This document shows positions 23,660 through 36,400 of a DNA stretch of 64,000 nucleotides, in pieces. The stretch covers positions 62,001 through 126,000 of the forward strand of contig JARCOQ010000173.1 of NCBI GenBank assembly GCA_029207755.1. The letters are read 5' to 3'. A program made the position numbers and the translations under genes. The DNA comes from Chamaea fasciata (Eukaryota > Chordata > Aves > Passeriformes > Sylviidae). Under the pieces are notes generated by a model. That model worked only from the letters and a program-made list of their open reading frames with translations. It was not told the DNA's origin and did no database searches. The number at the start of each line of letters is the position of its first letter. Position 1 is the first letter of the stretch.

Positions 23660-25697
23660 GGCTGTCCCAGGGGGTTCCTGGCTGTCCCTCGATGTCCCCT
23701 GGGGTGCCCTGGCTGTCACTTAGGTGTCCCTCGGGGTGCCCTGGCTGTCCCTAGGGTGCCCTGGCTGTCCCCTAGGTGTCCCTGGGGTGCCCTGACTGTC
23801 CCTAGGTGTCCCCTGGGGGTACCCTGGCTGTCCCTGGAGGTGCCCTGCCTGTCCCCTAGGTGTCCCTGGCGGTGTCCTGCCTTGCCCTAGGTGTCCCTGG
23901 GGGTGCCCTGGCTGTCCCCTCCGTGCCCCTGGGGGTGCCCTGGGTGTCCCTGGGGTGCCCTGGCTGACCCCAAGGTGTCCCTTGGGGTGCCCAGAGTGTC
24001 CCTAGGAGGTTCCCTGGCTGTCCCCTAGGGGTCTCTGGGGGTACCCTGGCTGTCCCTTAGGTGTCCCAAGGTGTGCCCTGGCTGTCCCTAGGGTGCCCTG
24101 GCTTTGCCCTCGGTGTCTCTGGGGGTGCCCTGGCTGTCCCTAGGGTGCCATGGCTGTCCCTAGGGTGCCCTGGCTGTCCCCTCGGTGTCCCTGGGGGTGC
24201 CCTGGCTGTCCCTGGGTAGACCTGGCTGTCCCCTAGGTGTCCCCTGGGGGGGCCCTGGCTGTCCCCTAGGTGTCCCTGGGGAGGCCCTGGGTGTCCCTGG
24301 AGTGCCCGGAGGTCCCCCTACGTGTCCCTGGGGTACCCGGGGTGTCCCTGGGCTGCTCTGGGGTGCCCTGCCTGTCCCCTAGGTGTCCCTGGGCTGCCCT
24401 GGCTGTCCTTGGGGTGCCCTGGCTGTCCTTGGTGTCCCAGAGGGTGCCCTGGCTGTCCCGCAGGTGTCCCTGGGCTGCCCTGGCTGTCCCTAGGGTGCTC
24501 TGGCTGTGCCCTAGGTGTCCCTGGGGTGCCATGACTGTCCCCTCAGTGTCCCTGGGGGTGCCCTGGCTCTCCCCTAGGGGTCCCTGAGGGTGCCCTGGGT
24601 GTCCCTGGCGTGCCCTGGCTGTCTCCTAGGTGTCCCTGGGGCTGCCCCTGGCTGTTCTCTAGGTGTCCCTGGGGGTGCCCTGGGTGTCCCTGGGGTGCCC
24701 TGGCTGTCCCCTAGGTGTCCCTGGGGGGGCCCTGGCTGTCCCTAGGCGTCCCTGGGGGTGCCCTGGCTGTCCCTGGGGTGCCCTGGCTGTCCCCTAGGTG
24801 TCCCTGGGGTTGCCCTGGCTGTCGCTAGGGTGCCCTGGCTGTGCCTTCGGTGTCTCTGGGGATGCCGTAGGTGTCCCTCGGGGTGACCTCGGTGTCCCTG
24901 GGGGTGCCCTGGCTGTCCCCTAGGTGTCCCTCGGGGAGCCCTGGGTGTGCCTGGGGTGCCCTGGCTGTCCCCTAGGTGTCCCTGGGGGGGCCCTGGCTGT
25001 CCCTGGGGTGCCCTGGCTGTCCCCTAGGTGTCCCTGGGGGTGCCCTGGGTGTCCCTGGTGTGCCCTGGTTCCCCTAGGTGTCCCTGTGGGTGCCCAGAGT
25101 GTCCCCTGGGAGTGCCCTGGCTGTCCCCTAGGGGTCTCTGGGGGTGCCCTGGCTGTCCCGTCAGTGTCCCTGGGAATGCCCTGCCTGTCCCCTAGGTGTC
25201 CCCTGGGGGTCCCCTTGGTTTCCCTGGGGGTGCCCAGGGTGTTCCTTCGGTGTCCCTGGGGGTGCCCTGGCTGTCCCTGGGGTGCTCTGGATGTCCCCTT
25301 GGTGTCCCTGGGGGTGCCCTATCTGTCCCTGGCGTGCCCTGGCTGTGCCCTAGGGGTCCCTTAGGGTGCCCTGGCTGTCCCTAGGGTTCCCTGGCTGTCA
25401 CCTAGGTGTCCCTTGGGGTGCGCTGGTGTCCCTCGGGTTGCCCTGGCTGTCCCCTAGGTGTCCCTGGGGGTGACCTGGCTGTCCCTGGAGTGCCCTGGCT
25501 GTCCCCATGGTGTCCCTGGGGGTGCCCTGCCTGTCCTCTCGGTGTCCCTGGGGGTGCCCTGGCTGAGCCCTCGGTGTCCCTGGGGGTGCCCTGGCTGTCC
25601 CTAGGGTGCCCTGGCTGTCCCCTAGGTGTCCCTGGTTGTGCCCTGGTGTCCCTGGGCGTGCACAGGGTGTCCCTGGGGTTCCCTGGCTGTCCCCTAG
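23660..25697. repeat. Array after island 4, rich in homopolymer length changes
   Basis: Matches 16321-18354 in order of units, but carries repeated single-base gains and losses in runs. Examples are GATGTCCCCTGGGG near 23692, GTGTCCCCTGGGGGTACC near 23807, GAGGTTCCC near 24009, and a lost C in CTGTCCCTAGGCG near 24740. It also lacks about 100 bp near 25030 that is present in superunit I. Confidence 0.75.
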
Positions 25698-27060
25698 GTG
25701 TCCCGGGATGGGCCCTGGCTGTCCCCTAGGTATCCCTGGGGGTGCACAGGGTGTCCCTGGGGATGCCCTGGCTGTCCCCTAGGTGACCCTGGCGTTGCCC
25801 TGGCTGTCCCTACAGTGCCCTGGCTGTGCCCTTGGTGTCCCTGGGGGTGCTCTGGCTGTCCCTCGGGTGCCCTGGCTGTCCCCTAGGTGTCCCTGGGGGT
25901 GTCCTGGCTGTCTCTGGAGTGCCCTGGCTGTCCCCTAGGTGTCCCTGGGGGTGCCCTGGCTGTCCCCTGGGTGTCCCTGGGGTTGCCCTGGCTGTCTTCT
26001 AGGTGTCCCTGGGGGTGCCCTGGCTGTCCCCTAGGTGTCCCCTGGGGGTGCCCTGGCTGTCCCTAGGGTGCCCTGGCTGTGCCTTCGGTGTGTCTAGGGG
26101 TGCCCTAGGTGTCCCCTGGGGGTGACCTCGGTGTCTCTGGGGGTGCCTTGGCTGTCCCCTAGGTGTCCCTGGGGGAGCCCTGGGTGTGCCTGGGGTGCCC
26201 TGGCTGTCCCCTAGGTGTCCCTGGGGGGGCCCTGGCTGTCCCTGGGGTGCCCTGGCTGTCCCCTAGGTGGCCCTGGGGGTGCCCTGGGTGTCCCTGGGGG
26301 TGCCCTGGAGGTCCCCTAGGTGTCCCTGGGGGTGCCCTGGGTGTCCCTGGTGTGCCCTGGTTGTCCCCTATGTGTCCCTGTGGGTGCCCAGAATGTCCCT
26401 GGGAGTGCCCTGGCTGTCCCCTAGGGGTCTCTGGGGGTGCCCTGGCTGTCCCGTCAGTGTCCCTGGAATGCCCTGCCTGTCACCTAGGTGTCCCTGGGGG
26501 TCCCCTTGGTGTCCCTGGGGGTGCCCAGGGTGTTCCTTCGGTGTCCCTGGGGGTGCCCTGGCTGTCCCTGGGGTGCTCTGGATGTCCCCTTGGTGTCCCT
26601 GGGGTGGCCTGGCTGTCCCTGGCGTGCTTTGGCTGTGCCCTAGGGGTCCCTGGGGTTGCCCTGGCTTTCCCTAGGGTGCCCTGGCTGTCACCTAGGTGTC
26701 CCTTGGGGTGCGCTGGTGTCCCCTCGGGGTGCCCTGGCTGTCCCCTAGGTGTCCCTGGGGGTGCCCTGGCTGTCCCCTAGGTGTCCCTGGGGGTGCCCTG
26801 CCTCTCCCCTAGGTGTCCCTGGGGGTGCCCTGGCTGTCCCCTAGGCGTCCCTGGGGGTGCCCTGCCTCTCCCCTAGGCGTCCCTGGGGGTGCCCTGGCTG
26901 TCCCCTTGGTGTCCCTGGGGGTGCCCTGGCTGTCCCCTAGGTGTCGCTTGGGGTGCCCTGGGTGTCCCTGGGGGTGCCCTCGCTGTCCCTGGGGTGCCCT
27001 GGCTGTCCCCTAGGTGTCCTTGGGGGTGCCCTGGCTGTCCATGGGGTGCCCTGGCTGACA
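25698..27060. repeat. ~7.3 kb superunit, partial copy III
   Basis: Units from 25698 repeat those at 18355 and 11039 in order, through the CTGCCTCTCCCC variants at 26801-26876. Homology stops near 27060, before the point where an island would be expected. The right end is approximate. Confidence 0.7.
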
Positions 27061-28736
27061 CCAAGGTGTCCCTTGGGGTGCCCTGCCTGTCTTCTCGGTG
27101 TCCCTGGGGGTGCCCTGGCTGTGCCCTCGGTGTCCCTGGGGGTGCCCTGGCTGTCCCTAGGGTTCCCTGCCTGTCCCCTCGGTGTCCCTGGGGGTGCCAT
27201 GGCTGTCCCTTGGGTGCCCTGTCTGTCCCCTAGGGGTCTCTGTGGGTGCCCTGCCTGTCCCCTAGGTGTCCCTGGGGGTGCCCTGGGTGTCCCTGGGGGT
27301 GCCCTGGCTGTCCCCTAGGTGTCCCTGAGGGCGCCCAGGGTGTCCCTGGGGTGCCCTGGCTATCCTCTACGTGTCCCTGGGGGTGCCCTGTGTGACCCTG
27401 GGGGTGCCCTTGCTGTCCCCTAGGTGTCCCTGGGGGTGCCCTGGGTGTCCCTGGGGTGCCCTGGCTGTCCCCTAGGTGTCCCTGGTGGTGCCCTGGCTGT
27501 CCTTGCGGTGCTCTGGCTGTCCCCTTGGTGTCCCTGGGGGTGCCCTGGGTGTCCCTGGGGTGCCCTGGGGGTTCCCTGCCTGTCCCCTAAGTGTCCCTGG
27601 GGGGGCCCTGGCCATCCCCTAGGTGTCCCCTGGGGGTGCTCTGGCTGTCCCCTAGGTGTCCCTGGGGGTTCCCTGCCTGTCCCCCTAGGTGTCCCTGGGG
27701 GTTCCCTGGGTGTCCCCTGGAGTGCCCTGTCTGTCACCTAAATGTCCCTGGGGGTGCCCTGGGTGTCCCTGGAGTGCCCTAGCTGTCCCCTAAATGTCCC
27801 TGGGGGTGCCCTGGCTGTCCCCTAGGTGTCCCTGGGGGTGCCCTCTGTCTGTCCCCTTGGTGTCCCAGGGGGTGCCCTGGGTGTCCCTGGCGTGCCCTGG
27901 CTGTCCCCTAGGTGTCCCTGGGGGTGCCCTGGCTGTCCCCTTGGTGTCCCTGTGGGTGCCCTGGCTGTCCTTGCGGTGCTCTGGCTGTCCCCTTGGTGTC
28001 CCTCGGAGAGCCCTGGGTGTCCCTGGGGTGCCTAGGGGGTGCCCTGCCTGTCCCCTAGGTGTCCCTGGGTGTCCCCAGGGTGCCCTGGCTGTGCCCTCGG
28101 TGTCTCTGGGGGTGCCCGGGCTGTCCCCTCGGTGTCCCTGGGGGTGCCCTGGCTGTCCCTAGTGTGCCGTGGCTGTCCCCTAGGTGTCCCTGGGGGTGCC
28201 CTGGGTGTTCCTGGGGTGCCCTGGCTGTCCCCTAGGTGTCCCTGGGGGTGACCTGGGTGTCCCCTGGGGATGCCCTGGCTGTCCCCTAGGTGTCCCTGGG
28301 TGTCCATGGGGTGCCCTGGGGGTGCCCTGCCTGTCCTCTAGGTGTCCCTGGGGGTGCCCTGGCTTTCCCCTCGGTGTCCCTGGGGGTGCCCTTGCTTTCC
28401 CCTCGGTGTCCCTGGGGGTGCCCTGCCTGTCCTCTAGGTGTCCCTGGGGGTGACCTAGCTGTCTTTAGGGTGCCCTGGCTGTCCCCTAGGTGTCCCTGGG
28501 TGTGCCCTGCCTGTCCCCTAGGTGTCCCTGGGGGTGCCCTGGGTGTACCTGGGGTGCCCTGGCTGTCCCCTTGGTGTCCCTGGGGGTGCCCTGGGTGTCC
28601 ACTGGGGTGCCCTGGCTGTCCCCTTGGTGTCCCCTGGGGGTGCCCTGGGTGTCCCTGGGGTTCCCTGGCTGTCCCCTAGGGTTCTCTGGGGGTGCCGTGG
28701 CTGTCCCGTCAGTGTCCCTGGGGGTGCCCCTGCCTG
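27061..28736. repeat. Junction array between superunit and 5-kb repeats
   Basis: Irregular array. The left half resembles 830-1600 and 58460-58800. The interval 28039-28300 resembles 3043-3300 and 57959-58150, with the shared TAGTGTGCCGTGGC variant. Several homopolymer gains are present, for example near 27627, 27681, 28259 and 28630. No gene is visible. Confidence 0.7.
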
Positions 28737-31700
28737 TCCCCTAGGTGTCCCTGGGGGTTCCCTGCCTGTCCCCTAGGTGTCCCTGGGGGTTCCCTGGGTG
28801 TCCCTGGAGTGCCCTGGCTTTCCCCTAAATGTCCCTGGGGGTGCCCTGGCTGTCCCCTAGGTGTCACTGAGGGTGTCCTGCCTTCCCCTAGGCGTCCCTG
28901 GGGGTGCCCTGGCTTTCCCCACGGTGTCCCTGGGGGTGCCCTGCCTGTCCCCTAGATGTCCCTGGGGGTGCCCTGGGTGTCCCTGGGGGGGCGCTGGCTA
29001 TCCCCTAGATGTCCCTGGGGGGGCCTTGGCTGTCCCCTAGGTGTCCCTGGGGGTGCCCTTCCTGTCCTCTAGGTGTCCCTGGGGGTTCCCTGGCTGTACC
29101 TCGGGTTCCCTGCCTGTCCCCTCGGTGTCCCTGGGGGTGGCTAGGGTGTCCCTGGGGTTCCCTGGCTGTCCCCTAGGTGTCCCTGTGGGTGCCCTGAGTG
29201 TCCCTGGGCTGCCCTGGCTGTCCCCTAGGTGTCCCTGGGGGTGACCCTCGGTGTCTCTGGGGGTGCCTTGGCTGTCCCCTAGGTGTCCCTGGGGGAGCCC
29301 TGGGTGTGCCTGGGGTGCCCTGGCTGTCCCCTAGGTGTCCCTGGGGGGGCTCTGGCTGTCCCTGGGGTGCCCTGGCTGTCCCCTAGGTGGCCCTGGGGGT
29401 GCCCTGGGTGTCCCTGGGGGTGCTCTGGAGGTCCCCTAGGTGTCCCTGGGGGTGCCCTGGCTGTCCCTGGGGTGCCCTGGCTGTCCCCAAGTTGTCCCTG
29501 GCGGTGCCCTGCCTGTCCTCCTCGGTGTCCCTGCGGGTGCCCTGGCTGTGCCTGGGGGTGCACAGGGTGTCCCTGGGGTTCCCTGGCTGTCCCCTAGGTG
29601 TCCCTGGGGGGGCCCTGGCTGTCCCCTAGGTGTCCCTGGTGGTGCCCTGGCTGTCCTTTACGTGTCCCTGGAGCTGCCCTGGGTGTCCCTGGGGTGCCCT
29701 GGGGGTGCCCTGGCTGACCCTGGAGTGCCCTGGCTGTCCCCTAGGTGTCCCTGGGGGTGCCCTGCCTGTCCCCTAGGTGTCCCTGGGGGTGCCCTGGGTG
29801 TCCCTGGGGTGCCCTGGCTGTCCCCTTGATGTCCCTGGGGTGCCCTGGCTGTCCCTAGGGTGCCCTGGGGGTGCCCTGGCTGTCCCTTGAGTGCCCTGGC
29901 TGTCCCTTCGGTGTCCCTGGGGGTGCCCTGACTGTCCTTGGGGTTCCCAGGGGGTGCCCTGGCTGTCCCCAAGGTGTCCCTGGGGTTGCCTTCCCTGTCA
30001 CCTAGGGGTCCCTGGGGTGCCCTGGCTGTCCCCTCGGTGTCCCTGGGGGTGCCCAAAGTGTCCCTGGGAGTGCCGTGGCTGTCCACTAGGTGTCCCTGGG
30101 GGTGCCCAGGGTGTCTCTGGGGTGCCTTTGCTGTCCCCTACGTGTCCCTGGGGGGCCCAGTGTGTCCCTGGGGGTGCCTTGGCTGTCCCCTTGGTGTCCC
30201 TGGGGGTGCCCTGACTGTCCCCTAGGTGTCCCTGGGGGTGCCCTGGCTGTCCTTGGGGTGCTCTGGCTGTCCCCTTGGTGTGTCTGGGGGTGCCCTGACT
30301 GTCCTTGGGGTGCTCTGGCTGTCCCCTGGCTGTCCCTGGGGGTGCCCTGGCTGTCCCTGGGGTGCCATGGCTGTCCTCTACGTGTCCCTGGGGGTGACCT
30401 GGGTGTCCCTGGGGTGCCCTGGGGGCGCCCTGCCTATCCTCTAGTTGTCCCTGTGGGTGCCCTGGCTGTCCCCTCGGTGTCCCTGGGGGTGCCCTGCCTG
30501 TCCCCTAGGTGTCCCTGGGGGTGCCCTGGGTGTCCCTGGGGTGCCCTGGCTGTCCCCTTGATGTCCCTGGGGTGCCCTGGCTGTCCCCTAGGTGTCCCTG
30601 GGGGTGCCCTGGCTGTCCTTGGGGTGCTCGGGCTGTCCCCTTGGTGTCCCTGGGGGTGCCCTGGCTGTCCCCTAGCTGTCCCTGGGGGTGCCCTGGCTGT
30701 CCCTGGGGTGCCATGGCTGTCCTCTACGTGTCCCTGGGGGTGCCCTGGGTGTCCCTGGGGTGCCCTGGGGGGTGCCCTGCCTGTCCTCTTGGTGTCCCTG
30801 GGGGTGCCCTGGCTGTCCCCTAGGTGTCCCTCGGGGTGCCCTGGCTGTCCCCTAGGCGGCCCTTGGGGTGCCCTGGTTGTCCCTGGGGGTGCCCTGGCTT
30901 TCCCCTAGGTGTCCCTGGGGGTGCCCTGGCTGTCCCTGGAGTGCCCTGGCTGTCCCGTCGGTGTCCCTGGGGGTGCCCTGATTGTCCCTGGGGTGCCCAC
31001 GGGGTGCCCTGGCTGTCCCCTCGGTGTCCCTGGGGGTGCCCAGGGTGTCCCTGGGAGTGCCCTGGCTGTCCCCTAGGTGTCCCTGGGGGTGCCCTGGGTG
31101 TCCCTGGGGATGCCCTGGCTGTTCCCTAGGTGTCCCTGGGGGTTCCCTGCGTGTCCCCTAGGTGTCCTTGGGGGTGCCCTGGCTGTCCCTAGGGTGGCAT
31201 GGCTGTTCCCTCGGTGTCCCTGGGGGTGCCCTGGCTGTCCCTAGGGTGCCCTGGCTGTCTCCTAGGTGTCCCTGGGGGTGCCCTGGGTGTGCCTGGGGTG
31301 CCCTGGCTGTCCCCTAGGTGTCCCTGGGGGTGCCCTGGCTGTCCCCTAAGTGTCCCTGGGGGTGCCCTGAGTGTCCTTGGGGTGCCCTGGCTGTCCCCTA
31401 GGTGTCCCTGGGGGGGCCCTGGCTGTCCCCTAGGTGTCCCTGGGGGTGCCCTGGGTGTCCCTGGGTGTGCTCTGAAGGTCCCCTAGGTGTCCCTGGGGGT
31501 GCCCTGGCTGTCCCTGGGGTACCCTGGCTGTCCCCAAGTTGTCCCTGGCGGTGCCCTGCATGTCCTCTCGGTGTCTCTGGGGGTGCCCTGGCTGTCCCTG
31601 GGGGTGCACAGGGTGTCCCTGGGGTTCCCTGGCTGTCCCCTAGGTGTCCCTGAGGGGGCCCTGGCTGTCCCCTAGGTGTCCCTGGGGGTGTCCTGGCTGT

Positions 31701-33498
31701 CCCCTACGTGTCCCTGGAGCTGCCCTGGGTGTCCCTGGGGTGCCCTGGGGGTGCCCTGGCTGACCCTGGAGTGCCCTGGCTGTCCCCTAGATGTCCCTGG
31801 GGGGTCCCCTGGCTGTCCCCTAGGTGTCCCTGGGGGTGCCCTGGCTGTCCCTAGGGTGCCCTGGGGGTGCCCTGGCTGTCCCTGGAGTGCCCTGGCTGTC
31901 CCCTCGGTGTCCCTGGGGGTGCCCTGAGTGTCCTTGGGGTGCCCAGGGGGTGCCCTGGCTGTCCCCAAGGTGTCCCTGGGGTTGCCTTCCCTGTCATCTA
32001 GGTGTCCCTGGGGTGCCCTGGCTGTCCCTAGGGTGCCCTGGCTGTGCCCTCTGTGTCCCTGGGGGTGCCCTGGCTGTCCCTAGGGTACCCTGGCTGTCCC
32101 CTAGGTGTCCCTGGGGGTGCCCTGGGTTTGCCTGGGGTGCCCTGGCTGTCCTCTAGGTGTCCCTAGGGGTGCCCTGGGCGTCCCTGGGGATGCCCTGGCT
32201 GTCCCCTAGGTGTCCCTGGGTGTGCCCTGGGCGTCCCTGGGGTGCCCTGGCTGTCCCCTAGGTGTCCCTGGGGGTGCCCTGGCTGTCCCCTTGGTGTCCC
32301 TGGGGTGCCCTGGCTGTCCCCTAGGTGTCCCTGGGGGTGCCCTGGCTGTCCCTAGGGTGCCCTGGCTGTCACCTAGGTGTCCCTGGGGGTGCGCTGGTGT
32401 CCCTCGGGGTGCCCTAGCTGTCCCCTAGGTGTCCCTGGGGGTGCCCTGGCTGTCCCTGTAGTGCCCGTGCTGTCCACTAGGTGTCCCTGGGGGTGCCCTG
32501 GCAGTCCCCTAGGTGTCCCTGGGGGTGCCCTGCCTGTCCCCTAGGTGTCCCTGGGGGTGCCCTGGTTGTCCCTAGGGTGCCCTGGCTGTGCCCTCGGTGT
32601 CTCTGGGGGTTCCCTGACTGTCCCTAGGGTGCCCTGTCTGTGCTCTCAGCGTCCCTGGCGGTGCGCTGGGTGTCCCTGGGGGTGCCCTGGGTGTCCCTGG
32701 GGTGCCATGGCTGTCCCCTAGGTGTCCCTGGGGGTGCCCTGGGTGTCCCTGGGGTGCCCTGGCTGTCCCCTTCGTGTCCCTGGGGGTGCCCTGGGTGTCC
32801 CTGGGGGTGCCCTAGCGGTCCCTAGGGTGCCCTGGCTGTCCCCTAGGTGTCCCTGGGGGTGCCCTGGCTGTCCCCTAGTGTCCCTGGGGTGCCCTGGCTG
32901 TCCCCTAGGTGTCCCTGTGGGTGCCCTGGCTGTCCTTGGGGTGCTCTGGCTGTCCCCTTGGTGTCCCTGTGGGTGCCCTGGGTGTCCCTGGAGTGCCCTG
33001 GCTGTCACCTAAATGTCCCTGGGGGTGCCCTGGGTGTCCCTGGAGTGCCCTAGCTGTCCCCTAAATGTCCCTGGGGGTGCCCTGGCTGTCCCCTAGGTGT
33101 CCCTGGGGGTGTCCTGCCTTCCCCTAGGTGTCCCTGGGGGTGCCCTGGCTGTCCCCTAGGTGTCCCTGGGGGTGCCCTGGCTGTCCCCTTGGTGTCCCTG
33201 GGGTGCCCTGGCGGTCCCCTTGGTGTCCCTGGGGGTGCCCTGGCTGTCCCCTAGGTGTCCCTGGGGGTGCCATGCCTGTCCCCTAGGTGTCCCTGGGTGT
33301 GCCCTGGCTGTCCCTAGGGTGCCCTGGCTGTCCCCTAGGTGTCCCTGGGCGTGACCTGCCTGTCCCCTAGGTGTCCCTGGGGGTCCCCTGGCTGTCCCCA
33401 GGGTGCCCTGGCTGTGCCCTCGGTGTCTCTGGGGGTGCCCTGGCTGTCCCCTAGGTGTCCTTGGGTGTGCCCTGGCTGTCCCTAGGGTGCCCTGGCTG
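28737..33498. repeat. ~5-kb higher-order repeat, copy 1
   Basis: Starts with two successive GGGGGTTCCCTGCCTG-type units and ends where the same pair starts again at 33499 (4,762 bp). Diagnostic variants inside include GTGCCCTGACTG, GGGGCGCCCTGCCTATCC and TGCACAGGGTG units in fixed order. No non-satellite sequence is present. Confidence 0.8.
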
Positions 33499-36400
33499 TC
33501 CCCTAGGTGTCCCTGGGGGTTCCCTGCCTGTCCCCTAGGTGTCCCTGGGGGTTCCCTGGGTGTCCCTGGAGTGCCCTGGCTTTCCCCTAAATGTCCCTGG
33601 GGGTGCCCTGGCTGTCCCCTAGGTGTCACTGAGGGTGTCCTGCCTTCCCCTAGGCGTCCCTTGGGGTGCCCTGGCTTTCCCCACGGTGTCCCTGGGGGTG
33701 CCCTGCCTGTCCCCTAGATGTCCCTGGGGGTGCCCTGGGTGTCCCTGGGGGGGCGCTGGCTATCCCCTAGGTGTCCCTGGGGGGGCCTTGGCTGTCCCCT
33801 AGGTGTCCCTGGGGGTGCCCTTCCTGTCCTCTAGGTGTCCCTGGGGGTTCCCTGGCTGTACCTCGGGTTCCCTGGCTGTCCCCTAGGTGTCCCTGGGGGT
33901 GGCTAGGGTGTCCCTGGGGTTCCCTGGCTGTCCCCTAGGTGTCCCTGTGGGTGCCCTTAGTGTCCCTGGGCTGCCCTGGCTGTCCCCTAGGTGTCCCTGG
34001 GGGTGCCCTCGCTGTCCCTGGGGTGCCCTGGCTGTCCCCTAGGTGTCCCTGGGGGTTCCCTGCGTGTCCCCTAGGTGTCCTTGGGGGTGCCCTGGCTGTC
34101 CCTAGGGTGGCATGGCTGTGCCCTCGGTGTCCCTGGGGGTGCCCTGACTGTCCCTAGGGTGCCCTGGCTGTCCCCTAGGTGTCCCTGGGGGTGCCCTGGC
34201 TGTCCCCTAGGTGTTCCTAGGGGTTCCCTGGTTGTCCCCTAAGTGTCCCTGGGGGTGCCCTGGGTGTCCCTGGGGTGCCCTGGCTGTCCCCTAGGTGTCC
34301 CTGGGGGGGCCCTGACTGTCCCCTAGGTGTCCCTGGGGGTGCCCTGGCTGTCCCTGCGTGTGCTCTGGAGGTCCCCTAGGTGTCCCTGGGGGTGCCCTGG
34401 CTGTCCCTGGGGTGCCCTGGCTGTCCCCAAGTTGTCCCTGGCGGTGCCCTGCCTGTCCTCTCGGTGTCCCTGCGGGTGCCCTGGCTGTGCCTGGGGGTGC
34501 ACAGGGTGTCCCTGGGGTTCCCTGGCTGTCCCCTAGGTGTCCCTGGGGGGGCCCTGGCTGTCCCCTAGGTGTCCCTGGTGGTGCCCTGGCTGTCCTTTAC
34601 GTGTCCCTGGAGCTGCTCTGGGTGTCCCTGGGGTGCCCTGGGGGTGCCCTGGCTGACCCTGGAGTGCCCTGGCTGTCCCCTAGGTGTCCCTGGGGGGTCC
34701 CCTGGCTGTCCCCTAGGTGTCCCTGGGGGTGCCCTGGCTGTCCCTAGGGTGCCCTGGGGGTGCCCTGGCTGTCCCTTGAGTGCCCTGGCTGTCCCCTCGG
34801 TGTCCCTGGGGGTGCCCTGACTGTCCTTGGGGTGCCCAGGGGGTGCCCTGGCTGTCCCCAAGGTGTCCCTGGGGTTGCCTTCCCTGTCACCTAGGGGTCC
34901 CTGGGGTGCCCTGGCTGTCCCCTCGGTGTCCCTGGGGGTGCCCAAAGTGTCCCTGGGAGTGCCGTGGCTGTCCACTAGGTGTCCCTGGGGGTGCCCAGGG
35001 TGTCTCTGGGGTGCCTTGGCTGTCCCCTACGTGTCCCTGGGGGGCCCAGTGTGTCCCTGGGGGTGCCTTGGCTGTCCCCTTGGTGTCCCTGGGGGTGCCC
35101 TGGCTGTCCCCTAGGTGTCCCTGGGGGTGCCCTGGCTGTCCTTGGGGTGCTCTGGCTGTCCCCTTGGTGTGTCTGGGGGTGCCCTGACTGTCCTTGGGGT
35201 GCTCTGGCTGTCCCCTGGCTGTCCCTGGGGGTGCCCTGGCTGTCCCTGGGGTGCCATGGCTGTCCTCTACGTGTCCCTGGGGGTGACCTGGGTGTCCCTG
35301 GGGTGCCCTGGGGGCGCCCTGCCTATCCTCTAGTTGTCCCTGTGGGTGCCCTGGCTGTCCCCTCGGTGTCCCTGGGGGTGCCCTGCCTGTCCCCTAGGTG
35401 TCCCTGGGGGTGCCCTGGCTGTCCTTGGGGTGCTCTGGCTGTCCCCTTGGTGTGTCTGGGGGTGCCCTGACTGTCCTTGGGGTGCTCTGGCTGTCCCCTG
35501 GCTGTCCCTGGGGGTGCCCTGGCTGTCCCTGGGGTGCCATGGCTGTCCTCTACGTGTCCCTGGGGGTGACCTGGGTGTCCCTGGGGTGCCCTGGGGGCGC
35601 CCTGCCTATCCTCTAGTTGTCCCTGTGGGTGCCCTGGCTGTCCCCTCGGTGTCCCTGGGGGTGCCCTGCCTGTCCCCTAGGTGTCCCTGGGGGTGCCCTG
35701 GGTGTCCCTGGGGTGCCCTGGCTGTCCCCTTGATGTCCCTGGGGTGCCCTGGCTGTCCCCTAGGTGTCCCTGGGGGTGCCCTGCCTGTCCTTGGGGTGCT
35801 CGGGCTGTCCCCTTGGTGTCCCTGGGGGTGCCCTGGCTGTCCCCTAGCTGTCCCTGGGGGTGCCCTGGCTGTCCCTGGGGTGCCATGGCTGTCCTCTACG
35901 TGTCCCTGGGGGTGCCCTGGGTGTCCCTGGGGTGCCCTGGGGGTGCCCTGCCTGTCCTCTTGGTGTCCCTGGGGGTGCCCTGGCTGTCCCCTAGGTGTCC
36001 CTCGGGGTGCCCTGGCTGTCCCCTAGGCGGCCCTTGGGGTGCCCTGGTTGTCCCTGGGGGTGCCCTGGCTTTCCCCTAGGTGTCCCTGGGGGTGCCCTGG
36101 CTGTCCCTGGAGTGCCCTGGCTGTCCCGTCGGTGTCCCTGGGGGTGCCCTGATTGTCCCTGGGGTGCCCACGGGGTGCCCTGGCTGTCCCCTCGGTGTCC
36201 CTGGGGGTGCCCAGGGTGTCCCTGGGAGTGCCCTGGCTGTCCCCTAGGTGTCCCTGGGGGTGCCCTGGGTGTCCCTGGGGATGCCCTGGCTGTTCCCTAG
36301 GTGTCCCTGGGGGTTCCCTGCGTGTCCCCTAGGTGTCCTTGGGGGTGCCCTGGCTGTCCCTAGGGTGGCATGGCTGTTCCCTCGGTGTCCCTGGGGGTGC

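Larger units (their letters stand above)
18355..25697. repeat. ~7.3 kb superunit, copy II (two islands)
   Basis: Second copy of the superunit beginning at 11039, 7,343 bp to the next matching marker at 25698. It contains islands 3 and 4 in the positions of islands 1 and 2. From about 23690 onward this copy shows many single-base length changes in C, T and G runs relative to copy I. Confidence 0.75.
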
